Origin: Fulvimarina sp039652615 | Lineage (GTDB): Bacteria; Pseudomonadota; Alphaproteobacteria; Rhizobiales; Rhizobiaceae | Direction of reading: 5' to 3' | DNA length: 64,000 nucleotides | Assembly (NCBI RefSeq): GCF_039652615.1 | Contig: NZ_JBDJAC010000008.1 | Span: forward strand, 173,783 to 237,782 | In this document: piece after piece, positions 33,305 to 41,352 of the stretch | Layout of the letters: every line of letters begins with the position of its first letter | Position numbering within the stretch: the first letter of the stretch is position 1 | Notes under the pieces: model-generated | What the model saw: the letters and a program-made list of their open reading frames with translations, nothing else | What the model was told of the DNA's origin: nothing | The model's database searches: none | Made by a program: the position numbers and the translations under genes

Positions 33305-35601
33305 GCAGGCGCTCCGATTTCGTTGATGGTCCGGCTCCCGAAGTTTTCCTTTTCGCGGGGCTTCGCTGTCATGACTCCGCCACGGTTGGGGCCTGCGAGC
33401 CGCAGGCTGTTGGCGACGACGAGGATCGATGAGAGCGACATCGCGATCGCGGCGAGAAGCGGCGTCAGGACCCCCGCCATCGCCAGCGGCACGGCGACGA
33501 CGTTATAAGCAAAGGCGAGGCCGAAATTCTGATTGACAAGGCGGCGCGCGCGGCGCGCAATGACCAGCGCGATGGCAACGCTGGACAAGCCCTCGCGGGT
33601 GAAGACGAAGTCGGCGGCAAGCCGCCCGACATCGCAAGCCGAGGCCGGGGCCATGGAAACATCGCCGGCGGCAAGGCTCGGTGCGTCATTGAGCCCGTCG
33701 CCCACCATCAGAACGCGGTTTCCCTCGCTCTGGCGCGCGGCGATGACGGCCATCTTGTCCTGCGGCGTCTGGCGCGCAGCAAAGTGAAGGCCGAGGTCGG
33801 CAGCGATCCGCTGAACCTGCGGCTCCGCATCGCCGGAGAGGATTTCGCTCGTGATCCCGGCATTTGAGAGCGCGTCGACGGTCTCACGGGCTTCCGGGCG
33901 AAGACGCTCAGTGAGGGTCACGGCGCGTAGCGGTTCGCCCGCGATCGCGAAGGCAAGGCCGGCTTTGGGTCGGTCCGTGTCGGCCATGGCAATCATTGAA
34001 ACCCATTCGGCTTGACCGAGACGGATGCGCCTTCCTGCGCAACGCCCCTCCATGCCGAGGCCGGGATGTTCACGGATATCATCGACCAATCGTGGGGCAG
34101 CGCCGCGCAAATGGCTGGCCAGGGCCTTCGAGGCCGGATGGCTGGAGGCATTTGCCAGCGCTAGCGCCAGCCCGGCTTCCGTCTCAGAGATCTCCGAGCG
34201 GGCAATCTCCGGCTGGCCGGTCGTGAGCGTGCCTGTCTTGTCGAAGATTGCGCGGGTGACGCCCGCGAGCTTTTCAAGGCCGCCGCCATCCTTCATCAGG
34301 ATGCCGTTCTCGAAGAGCCGGCTCGCCGCGACGACATGAACGACCGGCACGGCGAGCCCGAGGGCGCAAGGACAGGTGACGATCAGCACCGAAATCGCGG
34401 CATAGGTCGCAGCGTACCAGCCGAAACCGAGAGCCATCCAGCCGACAAAGGTCAAGGCGGCCACGATATGGACGGCGGGCGCATAGACCCGCGCCACCTC
34501 GTCGGCGATCCGGCTGCGCTTGCCCCGGCCGGCTTCCGCCGCCGTCATCATGCGCTGGATCTCGGCGAAGAAGGAGGCGTCGGCGCGCTTCGTCGCCGTC
34601 ACCTCGATCGGTCCGCCGAGATTGACGACGCCAGCTTCGAGGCTCGTGCCTTCTTCTGCCGCATCCGGATCGCTCTCGCCGGTGACGAGCGAGCGATCGA
34701 GCGAGGCGCTCTTGCTGGCAAGGACCCCGTCGACGGCAAGGCGCTCGCCCGCCGTCAGCAACAGGCGCATGCCGGGTTCGATTTCATCGAGTGGTACATA
34801 GCGGGTCTCGCTGCAGTCGATCACAGTCGCGCCCTTGGCAGAAAGCCGGGCGAGTGTCGTCACCGCGCTTCTGGCCCGCTCGCGCATGCGCTCATCCAGC
34901 GTGCGGCCGATCAGCAGGAAAAAGGTCAGGGTCAGCGCCGCGTCGAAATAGGCGCTCTCGCCGTGGGTCAGCGTTTCGCCGAGGCTCATCCCGGTTGCCA
35001 AGAGGATCGCGAGGGAGATCGGCACGTCCATGTTGAGCCGTCCGGCCCGCAGGGCCATGAGCGCGGAACGAAAGAAGATGCGCCCGGAATAGCCGATCGC
35101 CGGAACCGCGATCAGCGCCGAGACGAGATGGAAGATGTCTCGGGTCGAAGCCTCAGCGCCCGACCAGACGGAGACCGACAAAAGCATGACATTGGCGCTG
35201 GCAAAGCCAGCGACGGCAAGCGCTTTCAAAAGTTCGGCCGAGCGGCGGCTGGTTGCAAGATCGCTGAGATCGCCAAGATCGACGACGGTCGCGGGATAGC
35301 CGAGCGCTTCGAGACGCTTGACGATCGCAAGGGGATCGGTCTCGGGCGCAAGGCGAAGTGTGATCCGCCGCAAGGTGAGATTGACCCGTGCGGAGACGAC
35401 GCCCGGCTCTCGCGAAAGCGCGTCCTCGATCGCGGCGATGCACGCGCCGCAATGGATCGCGGGCGCGCTGAACACGTATTCGCTGTCCCCATCCTCCAGC
35501 CTGCGGGCCGCGTGGAGCAGCTCTTCGCGGCGGCGCAGGGCGTCCGGATCGGCATTGGCGAGGGCGACATCGACGGTCGCAAGATCGGCGCAGCAGCTCA
35601 T
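33301..35601 (-). CDS. ccoI: Copper-translocating P1B-type ATPase of cbb3 oxidase assembly
   Basis: A 766-residue heavy-metal P-type ATPase (FixI/CcoI). It has an N-terminal HMA-like CGAC (C51/C54), about eight membrane helices, a CPC metal motif near residue 408 (VTCPCALGLAVP), the phosphorylation motif DKTGT near 452 and GDGLND near the end. CcoI exports or routes copper towards the CcoN active site, not for detoxification. It overlaps ccoH and ccoS by four bases each. Confidence 0.95.
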   Translation of the reverse strand: MSCCADLATVDVALANADPDALRRREELLHAARRLEDGDSEYVFSAPAIHCGACIAAIEDALSREPGVVSARVNLTLRRITLRLAPETDPLAIVKRLEALGYPATVVDLGDLSDLATSRRSAELLKALAVAGFASANVMLLSVSVWSGAEASTRDIFHLVSALIAVPAIGYSGRIFFRSALMALRAGRLNMDVPISLAILLATGMSLGETLTHGESAYFDAALTLTFFLLIGRTLDERMRERARSAVTTLARLSAKGATVIDCSETRYVPLDEIEPGMRLLLTAGERLAVDGVLASKSASLDRSLVTGESDPDAAEEGTSLEAGVVNLGGPIEVTATKRADASFFAEIQRMMTAAEAGRGKRSRIADEVARVYAPAVHIVAALTFVGWMALGFGWYAATYAAISVLIVTCPCALGLAVPVVHVVAASRLFENGILMKDGGGLEKLAGVTRAIFDKTGTLTTGQPEIARSEISETEAGLALALANASSHPASKALASHLRGAAPRLVDDIREHPGLGMEGRCAGRRIRLGQAEWVSMIAMADTDRPKAGLAFAIAGEPLRAVTLTERLRPEARETVDALSNAGITSEILSGDAEPQVQRIAADLGLHFAARQTPQDKMAVIAARQSEGNRVLMVGDGLNDAPSLAAGDVSMAPASACDVGRLAADFVFTREGLSSVAIALVIARRARRLVNQNFGLAFAYNVVAVPLAMAGVLTPLLAAIAMSLSSILVVANSLRLAGPNRGGVMTAKPREKENFGSRTINEIGAPA

Positions 35602-36092
35602 CGTTCCGCGCCCCTATCGTTTGGAACTTCGAACCGGATGACCCGCTCCAGCCGCTCACCATCGGAAAGGACGGCCGTCACGTCAGCCTCCCAGGCACCG
35701 GGCGCAAGATCGATGTTTGCGCTACGCCCATTGCCGCCGGTGTTTTCGAGCACGAGCGTCTCGACGGCCCCGACCGGGCGTCCGAGGTCGACGGTCACGC
35801 TCTCGATGGCGCGCGGCTCGCCGGCCTGAAATGCGTCGAGCGAGAATGTGCCGTTCCCATAGGTCGCCGCGAGCCGGTAGCCGAGGCCGTTTTCTCGGCG
35901 GCGTTCCGCTGCGTCCGTATCGAAATGCTGGCTCGCCACATAGCTGTTCTCGACGACGAGGCCGCTCCAGGTGGAGGCGGCGTAGATCGCCATCGTGACA
36001 TTGACGGCGATGACTGTGCCGAAGAAGGCGAGCATGATCGCCAGCATGTGCCAGCCGGTGAATTCCCGGCGTGCGAGGATCGTGTCGAGCAT
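35598..36092 (-). CDS. ccoH: cbb3 oxidase assembly protein CcoH (FixH)
   Basis: A 164-residue protein with one N-terminal membrane helix (GWHMLAIMLAFFGTVIAVNVTMAI) and a periplasmic beta-domain. EFTGWHMLAIM and NSYVASQHFD are FixH-like. It stabilises the cbb3 complex during assembly. It lies 26 bases after ccoG and overlaps ccoI by four bases, in the classic G-H-I-S order. Confidence 0.92.
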   Translation of the reverse strand: MLDTILARREFTGWHMLAIMLAFFGTVIAVNVTMAIYAASTWSGLVVENSYVASQHFDTDAAERRRENGLGYRLAATYGNGTFSLDAFQAGEPRAIESVTVDLGRPVGAVETLVLENTGGNGRSANIDLAPGAWEADVTAVLSDGERLERVIRFEVPNDRGAER

Positions 36093-36118
36093 GGGATGGG
36101 TCTCCTTCGTGGCAGGCG

Positions 36119-37711
36119 TCAGGGGCGGTCCGGCGCTTCGAAGATCGCGTCGTAGACGTCGCTCTCGTCGGAGCCCGTATCCTTGGCGACGAACTCGAAG
36201 TCGCTCGCGCCCGCCGCGACATCATCGACCGGCTGGGAGACGAAGACCTTGATCTGGCGCAAGAGATCGGGCTCGACCGAGACGTCGGCGCTGGTCACGC
36301 TTTCGAGCCTCAGGTCCGGGATCGCCATGGTCGCGCCGGGAAGGCCTTCGATGGACAGGGCGATGGTGCGCGGCTCCGGCACCATGTTGAGAAGCTTCAC
36401 CGTGTATCCGTTGCGGATCGACCCGTCCTTCAGCGTCACATAGACCGGGTTGCGGTCGTGCTGGACGTTGATGTCGAGCCGGTCACGAAGGGAAAGCGCG
36501 GTGAGAAGCGCGAGGCCAATGGCGCACCATGCCGCGAAATAGATCAGCGTGCGCGGTCGGACGATGATGCGCCAGTCGAAATGCTTGAGACCCTCGACGA
36601 ACCGGCCGGACCCGTCGCGGACCCGTTTCGGCTCGATCTGGCCCGTGGCGGGGTTCGTGGCGACAGCCATATTGTGGTTGTAGTCGTTGAAGGTCGCATA
36701 GGCGATCAGTCCGCGCTCCCGGCCGATCTTGTCCATCACCCCGTCGCACGCATCGATGCAGAGCGCGCAGGTGATGCAGCCGAGCTGCTGGCCGTTGCGA
36801 ATGTCGATGCCCGTAGGGCAGACCGCGACACAGGCATTGCAGTCGACGCAGTCACCCACCGGTTCGCCCTTGGCTGCGGCCTTCTTCTGATGGCGCGAGC
36901 GGGGCTCGCCGCGCCAGTCGTTATAGGTCACCGTCAGCGAATGCTCGTCCAGCATCGCCGCCTGGATGCGCGGCCAGGGGCACATATAGATGCACACCTG
37001 CTCGCGCATCAGCCCGCCGAGGGAATAGGTGGTGAAGGTGAGAACGCCGATCGTGGCATAGGCGACGAAGGGCGCGTTGAGTGTGAGGACGTCCCGCATC
37101 AGGGTCGGCGCATCGGCGAAATAGAAGATCCAGGCCCCGCCGGTGGCGACCGCGATGATGAGCCAGAGCCCGTGTTTTGCGACGCGCTTCGCGACCTTGT
37201 TCGCGTCATACGGGGCCTTGTCCAGCTTCATGCGCTGGTTGCGATCGCCCTCGATCGCGCGCTCTACCCACAGGAAAAGATCGGTCCAGACGGTCTGCGG
37301 GCAGGCATAGCCGCACCAGGCGCGACCGACCACCGAGGTGACGAGGAACAGGCCGATCCCCGCCATGACGAGAAGGCCCGCCACATAGAAGAATTCCTGC
37401 GGCCAGATCTCTATGAAGAAGAAATAAAAGCGGCGATGGGCAAGATCGACCAGCACCGCCTGATCCGGCGCGAAAGGCCCGCGATCCCAGCGCAGCCAGG
37501 GCGTCAGGTAATAGATACCGAGGGTGACCGCCATCACGATCCACTTCAGCCGGCGAAAACGCCCCTCCGCGCGTCTGGGAAAAATCTTCTCACGCTTGGC
37601 ATAAAGCGGCGCCGAGGAGCCGAGCGTATGGGTCGCGCTGTCGGCGAAGGTCTGGACCTTGTCGATCGGTTCGGTTTTCGGCTGGTTGAGGGTGTCGGGA
37701 CACTGGTTCAC
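36119..37711 (-). CDS. ccoG: cbb3 oxidase accessory ferredoxin-like protein CcoG (RdxA/FixG)
   Basis: A 530-residue membrane protein with about five helices and two [4Fe-4S] sites. CVDCNACVAVCPTGIDIR and CITCALCIDACDGVMDKIG lie at roughly 285-325, and the membrane CGYACPQTVWTDLF motif is further upstream. CcoG is a cupric reductase that supplies Cu(I) for cbb3 assembly. The GTG at 37711 has CGGAG nine bases upstream and was preferred over a TTG at 37738. An FNR box lies 73 bases upstream. Confidence 0.94.
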   Translation of the reverse strand: MNQCPDTLNQPKTEPIDKVQTFADSATHTLGSSAPLYAKREKIFPRRAEGRFRRLKWIVMAVTLGIYYLTPWLRWDRGPFAPDQAVLVDLAHRRFYFFFIEIWPQEFFYVAGLLVMAGIGLFLVTSVVGRAWCGYACPQTVWTDLFLWVERAIEGDRNQRMKLDKAPYDANKVAKRVAKHGLWLIIAVATGGAWIFYFADAPTLMRDVLTLNAPFVAYATIGVLTFTTYSLGGLMREQVCIYMCPWPRIQAAMLDEHSLTVTYNDWRGEPRSRHQKKAAAKGEPVGDCVDCNACVAVCPTGIDIRNGQQLGCITCALCIDACDGVMDKIGRERGLIAYATFNDYNHNMAVATNPATGQIEPKRVRDGSGRFVEGLKHFDWRIIVRPRTLIYFAAWCAIGLALLTALSLRDRLDINVQHDRNPVYVTLKDGSIRNGYTVKLLNMVPEPRTIALSIEGLPGATMAIPDLRLESVTSADVSVEPDLLRQIKVFVSQPVDDVAAGASDFEFVAKDTGSDESDVYDAIFEAPDRP

Positions 37712-37783
37712 GGTGGCGGCTCCGGGCTTTCGGCCCAAGGTTTCTCACGAACCACTCCATAAGCGGGCGCGAGGCAAGCCACC

Positions 37784-37797
37784 TTGACCCAGATCAA
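37784..37797. promoter_or_regulatory. FNR/FnrL box upstream of ccoG
   Basis: TTGACCCAGATCAA matches the FNR consensus TTGAT-N4-ATCAA in nine of ten conserved positions. It lies 73 bases upstream of the ccoG start in a gene-free stretch between the diguanylate cyclase stop (37954) and ccoG. FnrL encoded at 46 kb is the probable ligand. Confidence 0.8.
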
Positions 37798-37953
37798 ACC
37801 GCGGGAAGGTCCGCCGGAGGCCTGTCGTCAACGCCCGCAACGCTAAATGTCGTCAACCGCCGCGAAGCCTTGCGCGAACATTCGCGATCCAGCGCGAAGA
37901 CGACATCGCAGCGGGTACATGCCCTCGCCGCGTGAAGGCGGATGCCGGTTATC

Positions 37954-39225
37954 CTATGCCGTCCGAAGAGCCGCTGCCGACGAAATCACGGCGACCGGTT
38001 CGTCGCCGGCTCGCCGCTTCGGCGTCTTTTCCGGGACATCCAGCAGATATCCGTTCCGCCCGCCGCGTTTGACCCGGTAGAGGGCCCGGTCCGCGGCAAT
38101 CAGGAGATCGCCGAGGGATTGCGGTTTCCCATTCGCGGTGAACGCCACGCCGATGCTGGCGGTAACGATGTCGAGCTGATCCGGCCTGGAGGGATGGGAA
38201 ATCTTAAGAGCCGAGATCGCCTGCACGAGCGATCGCGCGGCGCGCGCGGCTTCGACCTCGCTAGAGCAGGGGCTCACGAATGTGAATTCCTCGCCGCCGA
38301 AACGGGCACAGAACGCGCCTTCCCGATCGGAAGCGGCGCGGGCCAAGGCGTTCGCCACATTTCGCAGGCAGGCATCTCCCGCCGGATGACCCAACGTATC
38401 GTTGTAGGATTTGAAGTGATCGATATCGATCATCATGAGAGCGAAGGACCGGCCCTCCGCGAGCTGTTTTTCCAGCGTTTCGGTCAGGTGCCGCCGGTTG
38501 GGCAACTGGGTCAGTTCGTCGGTTTGCGACAAGGCCTGAAAGGCCTGGCGCGCCGCCAGCGCGTTATCCGCTTGAAGGATCGCCGCGAGCTTTTGCAGAT
38601 AATCGGAACAGCGACGTCTCTCTATCCGGTAGTTTGCAACCAGGCCGAAAGCGCAGGCGGTTCCAAACTGCAGAGCCAATGCGAAGGCGAGCGAGGTCTC
38701 CAGCCCTTCCTTCGTCGCGAGCCCGAGACAGGTCAGGGCAAGAGCGGACGAGGTGAAGACGATGGCGTTTGGAAAACGCAATCCCAAGAGAACGCATCCG
38801 AAGATGATCGTCAGCGGAAGCTCGCCGAAGGTGAAGAGACCCAGTGGCTCCTTCGTTGCCCAGAGGAGATAGATCGGCAACATGAAACTGTTGACGAGCC
38901 CGCCTGTCACGAGCCACTCGGTCCAGTATGGCGAGGTGCGACCGATCGCCCAGGCAAGGCCCAGCGAAAGCGGGGTGATGACTGCGAGCCTCAGAATGAC
39001 CGAGAATGTGAGAAGGTCTGGGAGAAGGACGATGCTCGTGAAATTATAAATGTTGTAGACCAGCAGGCCGACCAGAATGGCCGATTGCAGATCCCTTTTA
39101 CGCCGGGAACTGTTTTCCGCATCATATCTTTCGCGCAGCGGTGCGGCGAGCCGCAGCCACCGGTCGAGGGGTGGTCGTCCGCCCAAGTCAAAAGAGCCTT
39201 GAATGATATCCCGGGGGCCGGTCAT
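37954..39225 (-). CDS. Membrane diguanylate cyclase (six-helix, GGDEF)
   Basis: A 423-residue protein with about six N-terminal hydrophobic helices (45-215) and a C-terminal GGDEF domain beginning DELTQLPNRRHL. The active site is intact as RFGGEEF, so c-di-GMP synthesis is expected. The I-site position reads REGA in place of RxxD, so product inhibition is probably lost. The ATG at 39225 follows GGAGAAG. It lies between the ccoNOQP and ccoGHIS operons on the same strand, downstream of a likely terminator, and so probably has its own promoter. Confidence 0.9.
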   Translation of the reverse strand: MTGPRDIIQGSFDLGGRPPLDRWLRLAAPLRERYDAENSSRRKRDLQSAILVGLLVYNIYNFTSIVLLPDLLTFSVILRLAVITPLSLGLAWAIGRTSPYWTEWLVTGGLVNSFMLPIYLLWATKEPLGLFTFGELPLTIIFGCVLLGLRFPNAIVFTSSALALTCLGLATKEGLETSLAFALALQFGTACAFGLVANYRIERRRCSDYLQKLAAILQADNALAARQAFQALSQTDELTQLPNRRHLTETLEKQLAEGRSFALMMIDIDHFKSYNDTLGHPAGDACLRNVANALARAASDREGAFCARFGGEEFTFVSPCSSEVEAARAARSLVQAISALKISHPSRPDQLDIVTASIGVAFTANGKPQSLGDLLIAADRALYRVKRGGRNGYLLDVPEKTPKRRAGDEPVAVISSAAALRTA

Positions 39226-39420
39226 CGATCTTCTCCAATTCGATGCCGGATTGTTGCCAGCCAAATATGAGTTTGATCTGAATGTAACGGTAAGCAAGAG
39301 CCGGATTCACCGAAACCTTCATGTATTGGTCAATGAAGGTTTTGGGATATACCTTCGATTTTATGGATTTTCTTCGCGAGTGTGCGCCAGATGGGGCGTT
39401 CCAGAGTTGGACAGGCCCGG

Positions 39421-39465
39421 AAACAAACGACCGACCTCGAACATCGCCGTCCGGGATCGGTCGTT
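39421..39465 (-). terminator. Probable terminator of ccoNOQP
   Basis: On the minus strand AACGACCGA (39465-39457 read as complement) pairs with TCGGTCGTT (39434-39426), a nine-base stem with a 22-base loop, followed by TGTTT. It starts 29 bases after the ccoP stop and would end the ccoNOQP transcript before the diguanylate cyclase gene. Confidence 0.5.
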
Positions 39466-39493
39466 CTGACGCTTTGATTGCCAATGCTCAGGG

Positions 39494-40369
39494 CTATTGG
39501 CCGCCGCCGAGGCTGTGCACGTAGACGGCAAGTTCCTTCACCGTCGTCTCGCCGAGCCGGTCAGCCCATGCCGGCATCACGCCCTGGCGGGGATTCTGGA
39601 TCTGCGCGGTGATGTCCTTGAGCGAGCCGCCATAAAGCCAGATCGCGTCGTTGAGGGCGGGCGCGCCGACTTCCTTCATGCCTTCGCCGTTCTCGCCATG
39701 GCAGAACACGCAATTCTCGGCATAGACCGCCTTGCCCCTTTCCGCGGCCTCAGCATCGGCCTCCTGACCGGAGAGCTGGCGGACATAGTTCGCCACATCG
39801 GTGATCTGGTCCCGGTCGAGGAGCCCGTCCCGGCCGAAGGCCGGCATGTCCGAAATCCGGGTGTCGTCGTCCGCGCCATAGCGGATGCCGTGCATGAGCG
39901 TGGCGGTGATCGCCTCGGGCGTGCCGCCCCAGATCCAGTCGTCGTCGTTGAGGTTCGGATAGCCGCCGCCACCGGCTGCGCCGGAGCCATGGCACTGGAC
40001 GCAGTTGACCTTGAAGGCGGCCTTTCCAGCGGCGATCGCGTGGACCCGCAAGCCTTCTTCGGCAATGATCTCGGCCGGTTCCAGCGCTGCGATCTGCTGA
40101 AGGATTTCCTTCTTGCCGGCCTCCGCCTCGCTCAGCGTCTTTTCGACTTGAACACGGCTCGACCATCCGAGAATGCCGGCCGTCGCCTGATTGACCAGCG
40201 GCCAGGCTGGATAGAGGAGGGTGTAGAGCGCCGCAAAGGCGATGCAGGCGTAGAAGATCCAGAGCCACCAGCGCGGCAACGGATTGTTGAGTTCGGTGAT
40301 GCCGTCCCATTCGTGACCGGTCGTTTCGACGCCGGTCACGTCGTCGACGGGCTTCTTGTGCTCCGCCAT
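39494..40369 (-). CDS. ccoP: cbb3-type cytochrome oxidase subunit III (dihaem cytochrome c)
   Basis: A 291-residue membrane-anchored dihaem cytochrome c. Helix about 38-58 (WWLWIFYACIAFAALYTLLYP) is followed by two CxxCH sites, CVQCHGSG near 125 and CVFCHGEN near 221, each with downstream methionine ligand regions. CcoP passes electrons to CcoO. The ATG at 40369 begins MAEHKKPVDDVTGVETTGHEWDGI, the usual N-terminus. It follows ccoQ by four bases. Confidence 0.96.
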   Translation of the reverse strand: MAEHKKPVDDVTGVETTGHEWDGITELNNPLPRWWLWIFYACIAFAALYTLLYPAWPLVNQATAGILGWSSRVQVEKTLSEAEAGKKEILQQIAALEPAEIIAEEGLRVHAIAAGKAAFKVNCVQCHGSGAAGGGGYPNLNDDDWIWGGTPEAITATLMHGIRYGADDDTRISDMPAFGRDGLLDRDQITDVANYVRQLSGQEADAEAAERGKAVYAENCVFCHGENGEGMKEVGAPALNDAIWLYGGSLKDITAQIQNPRQGVMPAWADRLGETTVKELAVYVHSLGGGQ

Positions 40370-40373
40370 GGCT

Positions 40374-40529
40374 TCAGTCCTCCTTGAAGGGAATATCGGC
40401 CGCATCGCTTGCGGATTGCCGCGAGCCGGGGCGCAGGGTGATGACGAGGACGGCGAGGAAAATCGCCATCATGTAGAGGAGTCCCCAGCTGTCCGCGAAG
40501 GTTCTGAGGGTCTGGTATTCGACGTCCAT
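40374..40529 (-). CDS. ccoQ: cbb3 oxidase subunit IV CcoQ
   Basis: A 51-residue single-helix membrane protein, MDVEYQTLRTFADSWGLLYM followed by MAIFLAVLVITLRPGSR. This matches CcoQ/FixQ in size, sequence and place between ccoO and ccoP. CcoQ stabilises the interaction of CcoP with the CcoNO core. AGGACC is just upstream of the ATG. Confidence 0.92.
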   Translation of the reverse strand: MDVEYQTLRTFADSWGLLYMMAIFLAVLVITLRPGSRQSASDAADIPFKED

Positions 40530-40541
40530 TTCGGGTCCTCC

Positions 40542-41339
40542 TCAGCGGCCGGCGGTGTCGGGTTCGAAGGTCGAGAAATCGACCAGCGTGCCGAGCATCT
40601 GCAGGTAGGCGACGAGCGCATCCATTTCGGTGACGGTGGAATTGCCGTCGAAGTTGCGCACGACCGCCTTCGGGTAGCGGGTCAGGAAGTCCTCAACGTC
40701 GGCATCGGCGCTTGCCTGCAGAAGAAGATCGGACTTCGCGTCCTCGATCATTTCGTCGGTATAGGGCACGCCCACCGCGCGGTTCGCTTTCAGGTGACCT
40801 GCCGGATCTCTCATGTCGAGCTCGTTATCGGCAAGGAAGGAATAGCTCGGCATGATCGATTCCGGCACGACCGAGCGCGGCTCGACGAGGTGCTGTACAT
40901 GCCATTCGTCCGAATAGCGGCCGCCGACGCGGGCAAGATCGGGTCCGGTTCGCTTCGATCCCCACTGGAAGGAATGGTCGTACATGGATTCGGCCGCCAG
41001 CGAGTAATGGCCGTAGCGTTCCACCTCGTCCCGGAAGGGCCGGATCATCTGGCTGTGGCAGACATAACAGCCCTCGCGGATGTAGATGTTGCGGCCCGCG
41101 AGCTCGAGCGGTGAATAGGGACGCATCCCCTCCACCTTCTCGATCGTATTCTTCAGGTAGAAAAGCGGGGCGATCTCCACGATGCCGCCGATGATGACGG
41201 TGATCAGCGAGAGCACGAGGAGAAGCGTGACGTTCTTCTCGATCTTCGCATGGCGTGCCAGCAGCGGACGGGCGACTGGGTCTTTCTTCAGTTCCGGACG
41301 CGCGCCTTCGAGCGCGTCCTTTTCGGTTTTGTCGGACAT
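40542..41339 (-). CDS. ccoO: cbb3-type cytochrome oxidase subunit II (monohaem cytochrome c)
   Basis: A 265-residue protein with an N-terminal membrane helix (LLLVLSLITVIIGGIVEIAPLF) and a CxxCH haem site in EGCYVCHSQMIRPF near residue 88. ERYGHYSLAAESMYDHSFQWGSKRTGPDLARVGG is reduced here to its core motif GSKRTGPDLARVGG. It is slightly longer than usual because of a charged N-terminal stretch of about 35 residues. It carries electrons from CcoP to CcoN. Confidence 0.96.
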   Translation of the reverse strand: MSDKTEKDALEGARPELKKDPVARPLLARHAKIEKNVTLLLVLSLITVIIGGIVEIAPLFYLKNTIEKVEGMRPYSPLELAGRNIYIREGCYVCHSQMIRPFRDEVERYGHYSLAAESMYDHSFQWGSKRTGPDLARVGGRYSDEWHVQHLVEPRSVVPESIMPSYSFLADNELDMRDPAGHLKANRAVGVPYTDEMIEDAKSDLLLQASADADVEDFLTRYPKAVVRNFDGNSTVTEMDALVAYLQMLGTLVDFSTFEPDTAGR

Positions 41340-41352
41340 GGGTTTCGCCTCC

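Noticed and set aside
33095..33508. A 137-codon plus-strand frame
   Set aside because: It is antisense to ccoS and the end of ccoI; its translation has no recognisable features.
34336..37762. Two long plus-strand frames (497 and 563 codons)
   Set aside because: They are antisense to ccoI, ccoH and ccoG, with no family motifs and no good start signal.
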